Notes under the pieces: model-generated | Databases searched by the model: none | What the model saw: the letters and a program-made list of their open reading frames with translations, nothing else | What the model was told of the DNA's origin: nothing | Shown: one piece after another, positions 23,724 to 30,207 of the stretch | Position numbering within the stretch: position 1 is the stretch's first letter | How the letters are laid out: every line of letters starts with the position of its first letter | DNA from: DASRVA01 sp050732935 | GTDB lineage: Bacteria > Gemmatimonadota > Gemmatimonadetes > JACCXV01 > JAHWKZ01 | Assembly: GCA_050732935.1 (NCBI GenBank) | Contig: JBOHRW010000007.1 | Span: 1-51,932, forward strand | Direction: 5' to 3' | Length of the DNA: 51,932 bases | Made by a program: the position numbers and the translations under genes

Positions 23724-24554
23724 TCAGAAAGGAGCCTGAGCGTCCAGAAGGTCTCCCGCGGTCCAGACCCGGCCGGTCACGCCCGCTTCCATGGCCGGAG
23801 TCACTCTCAGGCTCCCATGTCGCCGGACAAAGTTATAGTGCCCTAGATAGAGGCTGACCGCCGCTTCCAGGCTCTCCCGCCTCTTGCTGAATGCGTTCGT
23901 GAGCCGGGTCAGTCGGCGGATGCTGGTCCGCATGGAAAGGTTGTGGCGCTCGACGTAGCTGGTGGACACGCGGTCCATGTTGGGCTTACCCCAGACCGGA
24001 CGTTTCTCGGTGCCCACAACACGGGGCGGCGAGTAGCGTCCGGCCCCAATGGGCTCCGCCTCGTAGAATTTTACAATCTGAGCAAAATCCACGTCGTCAC
24101 CGAAGGTTCGGTCAATCGCCCACACGTAGGCGGCGAAGGCGTCGGCGCTGATCTGGGGCCGTATAGCGAGCCTAGAGGCCAGATCGTCTATGAAGGCTTG
24201 GGCGGTAGCCCGATCCCGCTTTCCGACCCTGTACGAGGGGATAAGGCGGGTGTCCTCGTCGAGGGCGATGAAGGTGTAGAAGTCCCCGACCTTGCGCGGG
24301 TCGTCATTATCCCGGACCCAACGCTGCTTCTTGCCGACGAAGCCCCAAATCTCATCGACCTGGATGTACCGGCATTCAAGATCCTGCATTTCGGAGTCCA
24401 TGATCTGGCGGCAGCCGGCCCCGACACGGTGCATGAGGCGGATGATCGTGTCCCGGTGGACGCCAGCCATGCGCTCGGTCGCCCGAACGCTCGCTCCGTC
24501 CACGAGACACCGGACCACGGCTTCCTGCTTCTCCCTCTTGAGGACGTTAGCCAT
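23724..24554 (-). CDS. IS1-family-like DDE transposase
   Basis: This 276-residue transposase has an N-terminal helix-turn-helix (VVRCLVDGASVRATERMAGV, HRDTIIRLMHRVG) and a DDE core: first Asp in YIQVDEIWGFVGKKQRWV, second in FIALDEDTRLIPSYRVGKRD, Glu in STSYVERHNLSMRTSIRRLT. The spacing and wording are those of single-ORF IS1-family transposases. The C-terminus (YNFVRRHGSLRVTPAMEAGV) is complete, so the enzyme should be active. GGATAGGCG precedes the ATG at 24554. It reads toward the left end of the transposon. Confidence 0.85.
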   Translation of the reverse strand: MANVLKREKQEAVVRCLVDGASVRATERMAGVHRDTIIRLMHRVGAGCRQIMDSEMQDLECRYIQVDEIWGFVGKKQRWVRDNDDPRKVGDFYTFIALDEDTRLIPSYRVGKRDRATAQAFIDDLASRLAIRPQISADAFAAYVWAIDRTFGDDVDFAQIVKFYEAEPIGAGRYSPPRVVGTEKRPVWGKPNMDRVSTSYVERHNLSMRTSIRRLTRLTNAFSKRRESLEAAVSLYLGHYNFVRRHGSLRVTPAMEAGVTGRVWTAGDLLDAQAPF

Positions 24555-24559
24555 TTCGC

Positions 24560-24709
24560 CTATCCTTCTAGCTGGCGGAGGGCGAGAGGATCGAACTCAG
24601 CCGCTGCACACACAGCGGCCCCTCGGGGTGTAGAGCCCTTTACTGGTACCAACCAGGGGTCGCCCTCCGCGTTGATTCTCTTGATTGCTGCCATGGTTTC
24701 CAGTATCAT
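24560..24709 (-). CDS. Possible small protein upstream of the transposase
   Basis: A 49-codon frame (MILETMAAIKRINAEGDPWL, VPVKGSTPRGAAVCAAAEFD, PLALRQLEG) ends 5 bases before the transposase start, on the same strand. It has no recognisable domain. The close spacing could mean translational coupling with the transposase, in the position IS1 uses for InsA, but it lacks InsA-like zinc-finger cysteines. Weakly supported. Confidence 0.3.
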   Translation of the reverse strand: MILETMAAIKRINAEGDPWLVPVKGSTPRGAAVCAAAEFDPLALRQLEG

Positions 24710-24759
24710 GGAGTCAGCCTTGAGTGTATCGCGTTCTCCGACGCACCAGGGTTGCAAGG

Positions 24760-24786
24760 GGCCGGGCGGCTCTCATCCGCCCGGCC
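24760..24786 (-). terminator. GC-rich hairpin ending the unknown gene at 24786-25304
   Basis: ggccgggcgg (24760-24769) and ccgcccggcc (24777-24786) form a perfect 10-bp stem with a 7-base loop, beginning at the stop codon of the minus-strand gene. There is no T-run, so efficiency is uncertain. Confidence 0.5.
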
Positions 24787-25304
24787 TAACTATTTCCGAA
24801 CATTGACTTTAGCTTTTTCTCCGCCCAATCCCTGCCGGGGTTGGTCAGCGAGTATCGCCCGCCGCTCCGTGACCCGCCTTTCAGGAAAAGCTCATCATGC
24901 GTCCCGATAAACCGGTCCAGGCGCTTGAGCATGATTCCGGACTTGCGGAGTCCATCGTTGAGCTTGGTAACCGGGGCGTCCTCCATGCCGAGGTACTCCT
25001 GGAATCCGTAGATCAGCAGGATTGCGGCGTCGGCGTTCCGCTGCTGCTCCCCTTCGCCGGTCGGCTGCATCCGCAGGGACACCACGTCGTCGCGCTCTTT
25101 CCTGAATGCCTTTTCCAGAAGGCTGCGCGTGACCTTGGGCGTGTCGGAGGGTTCCTCGCCACTACGGGTCGGGGCCTGGGGGATGCCCGACTTCTGGATC
25201 GCGTCGAGGAATTGCTGGTAGGCTTCCTTGACCGTTTCCTCGGGGCCATCGGCTGTGAACTCCGCCTCCCCGAGCTTCACCTTGAGCGAGTAGTTCTCTG
25301 GCAT
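24786..25304 (-). CDS. Transposon passenger protein of unknown function
   Basis: This 172-residue protein has an N-terminal beta-rich segment (NYSLKVKLGEAEFTADGPEE, TVKEAYQQFLDAI), a Pro/Thr linker, and a helical C-terminal half (AAILLIYGFQEYLGMEDAPV, TKLNDGLRKSGIMLKRLDRF) ending in GGRYSLTNPGRDWAEKKL. That half reads like a winged-helix domain (helix, helix, beta wing RYSLTNPG). ATG at 25304 was chosen for its AAGGAGAAC ribosome site. It could be a DNA-binding regulator or a defence component. I do not recognise a family. Confidence 0.6.
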   Translation of the reverse strand: MPENYSLKVKLGEAEFTADGPEETVKEAYQQFLDAIQKSGIPQAPTRSGEEPSDTPKVTRSLLEKAFRKERDDVVSLRMQPTGEGEQQRNADAAILLIYGFQEYLGMEDAPVTKLNDGLRKSGIMLKRLDRFIGTHDELFLKGGSRSGGRYSLTNPGRDWAEKKLKSMFGNS

Positions 25305-25344
25305 CGCGTTCTCCTTTCCAGCCCCTCTCATGGGCCGCTTATCC

Positions 25345-25374
25345 ATAAGACGCGAACTATGCGCGCAAAGTCAA
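25345..25374 (-). promoter_or_regulatory. Possible promoter of the minus-strand passenger gene
   Basis: On the minus strand TTGACT (25374-25369) and TCTTAT (25350-25345) are 18 bases apart, about 40 bases upstream of the ATG at 25304. The -35 matches five of six and the -10 four of six consensus bases. Confidence 0.4.
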
Positions 25375-25381
25375 GGTATTT

Positions 25382-25708
25382 ATGCGAGCCCCACTGATCG
25401 AGGAATACCGGCGGGCTGTCGAGGGGCTCCACTCGGGGCGGGCGAGCTTCGTAGAAACGGTACGAGTGGTGGAGGAATACGAGGGGGAGCGGGCCTGGGA
25501 CGGAGATGTTCACGTTTTCGCCCTGGAGGGGCACCCTACCGCCCAGACGGCCTACGCATGGTCAGTCCCCGGGGAATCGTCAAAGGGCCGACGTTTTTAC
25601 GCTGTCCTTCATGTCGGTCCGGTCGATTCGCCAGAGAAAGCCGTGAGGGCAGCCCTCGTCGCCGCAAATCGAGAGGCCTTGCGAGACGAGCAAGACCACG
25701 ATATATAG
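25382..25708 (+). CDS. Small passenger protein of unknown function
   Basis: This 108-residue protein (RAPLIEEYRRAVEGLHSGRA, SFVETVRVVEEYEGERAWDG, DVHVFALEGHPTAQTAYAWS) has mixed alpha/beta composition, no membrane segment and no motif I know. Its ATG at 25382 has little upstream ribosome site and diverges from the gene at 25304 across 77 bases. It lies about 40 bases before the restriction gene and may control or assist the restriction cassette; that is only a positional guess. Confidence 0.5.
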   Translation: MRAPLIEEYRRAVEGLHSGRASFVETVRVVEEYEGERAWDGDVHVFALEGHPTAQTAYAWSVPGESSKGRRFYAVLHVGPVDSPEKAVRAALVAANREALRDEQDHDI

Positions 25709-25753
25709 TGGTCAAGAGATCGGGGGATACTAGTAATAGCGGGCAGGTGATCC

Positions 25754-26344
25754 CTGGGGATCGATCTTCTTCCGAGCGAAATCCTAAACGACTATGAGGT
25801 ACGTGAGCGGCATCACGCTTGCGCCATCCTTAAGGTCGATTTCCCCGATGAGTGGCGCGACCTCCTCGAGGCCCTGGAATTCATCACGCTTCCCAAGAGC
25901 CGCATCCTGGCGAGGGGCGGTCGGAAATCCCCGATCAGCACGAGCATCAACGGATTCTTTGAAGAGAAGGGCTGGAAGGAGCGACGTTTCGAGATAAAGG
26001 TGATCGCCGACGGCGATCCGACGTTGGCCCCTACGCACCACGTTGATTATTACAGGAACCGGATCGCGATTGAGACGGAATGGAACAACAAGGATCCCTT
26101 CTATGATAGAGATCTCACGACCTTTCGACTTCTATTCGAATTCAACGTTTTGAGCGTGGGCGTCATCATCACGAGAGGTGACGATCTGCAAGAAATCTTC
26201 GACGAGCTTGGGAAGGGTGCATCATACGGCGCTTCGACAACCCATATGTCGAAGCTGGTGCCCAAAATGGATAACCGCGCTTCCGGTGGGTGCCCCGTGC
26301 TAGCATTCGGAATGAGCAAGGAACTCTATGACCCGGACAGCTAA
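25754..26344 (+). CDS. BglII/BstYI-family-like type II restriction endonuclease, start uncertain
   Basis: The frame reads IDLLPSEILNDYEVRERHHA through GGRKSPISTSINGFFEEKGW to HHVDYYRNRIAIETEWNNKD, PFYDRDLTTFRLLFEFNVLS and VGVIITRGDDLQEIFDELGK. The acidic IAIETEWNNKDPFYDRD segment is the catalytic region of the BglII/BstYI-like family (GATC-centred sites). No ATG, GTG or TTG precedes residue 80 in frame. Removing one G from the GGGG run at 25756-25759 would join it to a GTG at 25747, giving MIPGIDLLPSE, so a one-base insertion or sequencing error is likely. CTG at 25754 is used here as the frame limit. The stop overlaps the methyltransferase gene by 17 bp. Cognate site unknown. Confidence 0.65.
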   Translation: MGIDLLPSEILNDYEVRERHHACAILKVDFPDEWRDLLEALEFITLPKSRILARGGRKSPISTSINGFFEEKGWKERRFEIKVIADGDPTLAPTHHVDYYRNRIAIETEWNNKDPFYDRDLTTFRLLFEFNVLSVGVIITRGDDLQEIFDELGKGASYGASTTHMSKLVPKMDNRASGGCPVLAFGMSKELYDPDS

Positions 26345-26972
26345 GACGATGAGCTACAACGGCAATGGTAGGAATGGGAAGCGACCCAGGAAGTTTGCGA
26401 CCGTTCTTGCTGATCCGCCCTGGCGCTTCATAAACCGGACGGGCAAGATGGCCCCGGAGCACAAGCGGCTGCATCGCTATGAGACGATGACTCTCAAAGA
26501 AATCTGCGCCCTCCCTGTGGAAGGCGTTACTACGAACCCTGCACACCTGTACCTGTGGGTTCCCAACGCCCTAGTCGCTGAGGGACTCAGAGTCATGGAA
26601 GCGTGGGGATTCACGTACAAGACAAATCTAGTCTGGTACAAGGTTCGGAAGGACGGTGGTCCGGATGGTCGGGGCGTTGGGTTCTATTTCCGGAACGTGA
26701 CAGAGCTTGTCCTTTTTGGCATCAAGGGCTCAAAGCGAACGCTCAAGGCAGGACGGACACAGGTCAACCTCATTCCTACCCGTAAGCGCAAGCATTCGCG
26801 CAAGCCCGATGAGCTATACGACATTATCGAGGCGTGCAGCCCCAGCCCATATCTTGAGCTTTTTGCTCGGTATCCACGAGCCGGATGGATGCAATGGGGC
26901 AACGAGATTCCTGCCCATCGAAGCCAGCAAGTCGATTTCTTCTCAGAAGAAGTGAGGGGCTATCCTGCATAG
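26328..26972 (+). CDS. MT-A70-family adenine-N6 DNA methyltransferase
   Basis: This 214-residue enzyme has the catalytic DPPW in FATVLADPPWRF. MT-A70 markers follow: HLYLWVPNALVAEGLRVMEA, WGFTYKTNLVWYKV, FYFRNVTELVLFGIKG and a SAM-site-like ELYDIIEACSPSPYLELFAR. MT-A70 proteins methylate adenine N6. Paired with the overlapping BglII-like nuclease it should protect the element's own restriction site. ATG at 26328 has AAGGA seven bases upstream; an ATG at 26349 also fits. Codon use is AT-richer than chromosomal neighbours, consistent with acquisition on the transposon. Confidence 0.8.
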   Translation: MTRTAKTMSYNGNGRNGKRPRKFATVLADPPWRFINRTGKMAPEHKRLHRYETMTLKEICALPVEGVTTNPAHLYLWVPNALVAEGLRVMEAWGFTYKTNLVWYKVRKDGGPDGRGVGFYFRNVTELVLFGIKGSKRTLKAGRTQVNLIPTRKRKHSRKPDELYDIIEACSPSPYLELFARYPRAGWMQWGNEIPAHRSQQVDFFSEEVRGYPA

Positions 26973-27042
26973 AAAGTGCTATTCTATGCACGTCATGTAC
27001 GCCTCGCAGGCTCGCTTCTAGCTCTAAGACGGGAGACGCAAA

Positions 27043-27240
27043 GTGACCTTAACCGGCCGACTGACCACCCAGATCCCCCCATCGAGACGGAAGGAGGCGG
27101 ACCATGTTTATACTTCTCCGAACGGTCAAAAGTACATAGTGCCGGACGAGTTCGTCAGGTTGCGCAAGTTCAAAGAGCAAATTGAACAACTGGGGCAACG
27201 TGTTAAGGTTCTTCCGAAGAGGAAAGTAAATCGAGACTAG
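27043..27240 (+). CDS. Small hypothetical protein
   Basis: This 65-residue basic protein (MTLTGRLTTQIPPSRRKEAD, HVYTSPNGQKYIVPDEFVRL, RKFKEQIEQLGQRVKVLPKR) starts at GTG 27043 after GGGAGACG. The C-terminal half is probably one helix. No family recognised. Transposon passenger between the methyltransferase and the membrane gene. Confidence 0.5.
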   Translation: MTLTGRLTTQIPPSRRKEADHVYTSPNGQKYIVPDEFVRLRKFKEQIEQLGQRVKVLPKRKVNRD

Positions 27241-27254
27241 ATTCCCCCGCCCGC

Positions 27255-28004
27255 ATGAAAAATGACCTCGCGGTTCTTTCACTTCTCGCCCTAACCGGGG
27301 GGTTTCTTTTCACACATCTATGCCATTACACCAGTTATAGAGCATCTAGAGCCGAGACCCAGCGCTTGTTATTCTTGTCAGCGTGTTGGGGTGTTGGATT
27401 GCTCGTGCTTTCTCGCCTAATGGACTTGACAATTCGAAAACTCTGCCCTGGCATTTATGGAGTGGGGGCTGATTTGTGGAGCATTTTTGTTCCCCAGGAC
27501 ATCCCCGGACTCGCTCTTTTCTCTGGAGCGTTTCTCTTGGGTCTGATCCTTCCGTGGGCCTTGAATGGGTTTTGGCCAGCGCCGCTTTCCAAGAAGGTAC
27601 GCGCACATGTCTCTAGGCAAGTTATAAAGAAATATGGCTCCGACATGGAAAGGCTTCTCTATAACTCGATAGACCAGGTGATCCCAGTCGCCATAACGCT
27701 GAAAAGTCACAAGGTCTACATAGGATGGCCTATCTGGGTGCCGCGTCTTACAACGGAGCTAGAAGACCTTAGCCTACTCCCTGCTGTAAGTGGCTATCGA
27801 GATCCAGAAACAAAGAGACTTGAGCTAACGACTCGCTATCAGGGCGTGTACGAGACGCCCTTCCTAGAGGCACATTCGTTAAGCGCAACCGACTTCGCAG
27901 TTATCATTCGGCTGGAGGAGATTGTTTCTGCAAATTTGTTCTCCACACAGATCGACCAAGCCGTGTTTCAAATTCCCGACGAGACGGCTCCGAGCGGAGA
28001 TTGA
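27255..28004 (+). CDS. Membrane protein of unknown function (DUF6338-like)
   Basis: This 249-residue protein has three hydrophobic helices in its first half (LAVLSLLALTGGFLFTHLCH, LLFLSACWGVGLLVLSRLMD, LALFSGAFLLGLILPWALNG) and a soluble beta-rich C-terminal domain (VAITLKSHKVYIGWPIWVPR, RLELTTRYQGVYETPFLE). It vaguely resembles DUF6338 proteins, which have membrane helices and an ABC-protein-like VxLKSGKVYVGWP strand pair; this is a memory-based guess. AT-rich codon use marks it as passenger DNA. Its stop abuts the next small gene, suggesting a two-gene operon. Confidence 0.55.
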   Translation: MKNDLAVLSLLALTGGFLFTHLCHYTSYRASRAETQRLLFLSACWGVGLLVLSRLMDLTIRKLCPGIYGVGADLWSIFVPQDIPGLALFSGAFLLGLILPWALNGFWPAPLSKKVRAHVSRQVIKKYGSDMERLLYNSIDQVIPVAITLKSHKVYIGWPIWVPRLTTELEDLSLLPAVSGYRDPETKRLELTTRYQGVYETPFLEAHSLSATDFAVIIRLEEIVSANLFSTQIDQAVFQIPDETAPSGD

Positions 28005-28208
28005 TTGGCGATTAGAGACTGGCATCTAGGCCAGCTAGTTGTTTTTCTAGCGGCTTGCATCATTATGCTGTGGCTCGCTTGGGGAATAGGCAGAGCGATC
28101 CGAAGCGAAGCCCTCGCCTTAACAATCTTTATCCCACTCTTCTTTGGGACGATTATCATTGCATTAGTGGTTACTTGGCGCTGGTTCGGTGGTCGTCGTT
28201 CAAATTAG
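28005..28208 (+). CDS. Two-helix small membrane protein ending in the transposon repeat
   Basis: This 67-residue protein starts at TTG 28005, directly after the preceding stop. It has two membrane helices (LVVFLAACIIMLWLAWGIGR and ALTIFIPLFFGTIIIALVVT). Its last codons and TAG stop are supplied by the right terminal repeat (AAATTAG within 28199-28217). It probably forms a unit with the membrane protein upstream. Function unknown. Confidence 0.5.
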   Translation: MAIRDWHLGQLVVFLAACIIMLWLAWGIGRAIRSEALALTIFIPLFFGTIIIALVVTWRWFGGRRSN

Positions 28209-28217
28209 GACACTACC
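28199..28217 (-). repeat. Right terminal inverted repeat
   Basis: 19 bases exactly complementary to 23695-23713. It is followed directly by the target duplication ggtagagg at 28218-28225. Confidence 0.88.
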
Positions 28218-28225
28218 GGTAGAGG
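28218..28225. repeat. Target-site duplication, right copy
   Basis: ggtagagg, identical to 23687-23694, just outside the right terminal repeat. Confidence 0.85.
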
Positions 28226-28318
28226 AGCCCGCGCTGCCGACCTCACATCCGGACCGTAGCGAAGCCGGCCGCACCGTCCGGGGGGACACAGGCCCGTCCT
28301 CCTCCTATCTTCGCCGCG

Positions 28319-30040
28319 ATGTCCGATTTGTCGCCCGCCGAACCCCGGCGCGCGGTCGCCTCCGGAGGCCCCAGCCGGCTGCGTCGCCTGGTCCAGGAGC
28401 TGCGCGAGCTCGAAGAGCGGCTCCGGCAGGGCGGCGGCCCCGAGCGGATCCAGCGCCAGCACGATCAGGGCAAGCTGACCGCCCGCGAGCGCGTCGAGAT
28501 GCTCCGCGATCCCGGCACGCGCTTCCTCGAGATCGGTCTCCTGATCGCTTGGGACCAGTACGAGGGCGAGGCGCCGGCGGCCGGGGTGGTGACGGGTGTG
28601 GCGCAGGTGGCCGAGCGCCCGGTGGTCGTGGTGGCCAATGACGCCACGGTCAAGGCGGGCTCGTGGTGGCCGGAGACGATCAAGAAGATCCTGCGCGCCC
28701 AGGAGATCGCGATGCGGTGCCGGATCCCGATCGTCTACCTGGTCGACTCTGCCGGCGTCAACCTCCCCTACCAGGGGGGCGTCTTCCCGGGGCAGTACGG
28801 CGCGAGCCGGATCTTCTACTACAACTCGATCATGCGCCGCTATCTGCGGATCCCCCAGATCGCCGCCGTCATGGGACCGTGTATCGCCGGGGGCGCCTAC
28901 CTGCCGGCTCTGTCCGATGTGATCCTGATGGTCGAAGGCACCTCGTTCATGGGCCTGGGAGGGCCCAACCTGGTGAAGGGGGCGACCGGCCAGACCGTGG
29001 AGGCCGAGGAGCTGGGCGGCGCACGGGTCCATACCGAGATCAGCGGGGTCGCTCACTACCGGGTGGAGGATGACGAGGGGTGCCTGGCCAGGATCCGCGG
29101 GCTGGTCGCGGATCTGCCCAACCGGCAGCCCGAGGTCGAGCACGACTGGACGGCGGTGCCGGGTCGGGAGCCTTCCGAGCTCTACGACATCCTGCCCCAG
29201 GACCACCGGCAGCCCTACGACATGCGGGAGCTTCTCAACTGCCTGCTGGACAAGGGTCGCTGGGATGTGTTCCAGGCCGATCGCGCGCCCGAGATGATCT
29301 GCCTGACGGCGCACCTTCAGGGGATCCCGGTGGGCGTGATCGCCAACACGCGGGGCATGTTCCCCCGCGAGGGCAAGCCGCCAAGGCTGGGCGGCATCGT
29401 CTACACGGAGTCCGCCGAGAAGGTCGCCTACTTCCTGGAGAACCTGAACCGCCACCGGGTGCCGATGCTGTTCGTGCAGGATGTCTCGGGGTTCATGGTC
29501 GGGCCCGAGGCGGAGCACAGCGGGATCATCCGGGCGGGGGCCGAGTTCGTCGAAGCCATGGCTACGGCGACGGTGCCGAAGCTCGTGCTGACGGTGAACC
29601 ACGCGAGCGGGGCCGGCTATTACGCCATGGCGGGCCAGGGCTTCGATCCCGACTTCATCTTCACGCTGCCGACTGGCCGCATGGGCGTCATGGAGGGGGA
29701 AAGCGCCGTGCGGGCGATCTTCGGGACGGAGCTCGACCGGCGGGAGGCGGCCGGCGAGCCGCCCGGCGAGGAGCTCGAGGCGCGAATGGATGCCGTTCGC
29801 CGCGACTACGAGCACCAGCTCGACGCCCGCTTTGCCGCGGCGCGCGGCTACGTGGACGCGGTGCTCGAGCCCGAGGGTCTGCGCGACCGGCTGGCGTTCG
29901 CCCTGTGGGCCGCGGTCCACAACCCCGGCCCGCACCTGGGGGCCTTCTTGCTGCCGGACGGGGCAAGCCTGGGCCTGAGTCACGTGAAGCCTGCCCCAGC
30001 TCCCGAACCGGCTCCTTCCACGGAGCAGGGATCCCGATGA
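28319..30040 (+). CDS. Acyl-CoA carboxylase, carboxyltransferase (beta) subunit
   Basis: This 573-residue protein has two crotonase-like halves. The first has IPIVYLVDSAGVNLPYQGGV, QIAAVMGPCIAGGAYLPALS and MGLGGPNLVKGATGQTVEAE; the second has GIPVGVIANTRGMF, PMLFVQDVSGFMVGPEAEHS and NHASGAGYYAMAGQGFDPDF. These signatures belong to methylcrotonyl-, geranyl- or propionyl-CoA carboxylase beta subunits. The neighbours AtuA and a LiuC-like hydratase favour methylcrotonyl- or geranyl-CoA. No biotin carboxylase is in the window. The stop overlaps the next gene by 4 bp. The transposon has inserted about 95 bases upstream and may have altered its promoter. Confidence 0.85.
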   Translation: MSDLSPAEPRRAVASGGPSRLRRLVQELRELEERLRQGGGPERIQRQHDQGKLTARERVEMLRDPGTRFLEIGLLIAWDQYEGEAPAAGVVTGVAQVAERPVVVVANDATVKAGSWWPETIKKILRAQEIAMRCRIPIVYLVDSAGVNLPYQGGVFPGQYGASRIFYYNSIMRRYLRIPQIAAVMGPCIAGGAYLPALSDVILMVEGTSFMGLGGPNLVKGATGQTVEAEELGGARVHTEISGVAHYRVEDDEGCLARIRGLVADLPNRQPEVEHDWTAVPGREPSELYDILPQDHRQPYDMRELLNCLLDKGRWDVFQADRAPEMICLTAHLQGIPVGVIANTRGMFPREGKPPRLGGIVYTESAEKVAYFLENLNRHRVPMLFVQDVSGFMVGPEAEHSGIIRAGAEFVEAMATATVPKLVLTVNHASGAGYYAMAGQGFDPDFIFTLPTGRMGVMEGESAVRAIFGTELDRREAAGEPPGEELEARMDAVRRDYEHQLDARFAAARGYVDAVLEPEGLRDRLAFALWAAVHNPGPHLGAFLLPDGASLGLSHVKPAPAPEPAPSTEQGSR

Positions 30041-30207
30041 CCCGCACGCGCTGGATCATCCTGACCGCCGTCCTCCTGATCGCGATGTTCGCCGTCGTCG
30101 TCGGCGGCTTCTTCTGGCCGCGCCCCCAGTTTCGGAAAGGACCGTGGGCGGGAGAGGGGCCTGTTCCAGCCGACTCCGTCCTCACGCCGATCGACGAGGC
30201 CCGGTGA
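30037..30207 (+). CDS. Small single-helix protein between carboxyltransferase and AtuA
   Basis: This 56-residue protein has one N-terminal membrane helix (WIILTAVLLIAMFAVVVGGF) and a short proline-rich tail (FWPRPQFRKGPWAGEGPVPA). ATG overlaps the carboxyltransferase stop and its own TGA overlaps the GTG of atuA, so it is translationally locked into the operon. No family recognised. It might tether the pathway to the membrane. Confidence 0.55.
   Translation: MTRTRWIILTAVLLIAMFAVVVGGFFWPRPQFRKGPWAGEGPVPADSVLTPIDEAR

Larger units (their letters stand above)
23695..28217. mobile_element. IS1-family-like transposon carrying a restriction-modification cassette (4523 bp)
   Basis: GGTAGTGTCCTAATTTGAA (23695-23713) and its exact complement (28199-28217) bound the element, and ggtagagg is duplicated outside both ends. 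Inside are an IS1-like DDE transposase near the left end and six or more passenger genes. These include a BglII/BstYI-like endonuclease and an MT-A70 methyltransferase. Much of the passenger DNA, especially 26300-28200, is clearly richer in A and T than its surroundings, supporting recent transfer. The element is inserted about 100 bases upstream of the acyl-CoA carboxylase gene at 28319. There is no second transposase, so it is one unit rather than a composite of two IS copies. Confidence 0.85.
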
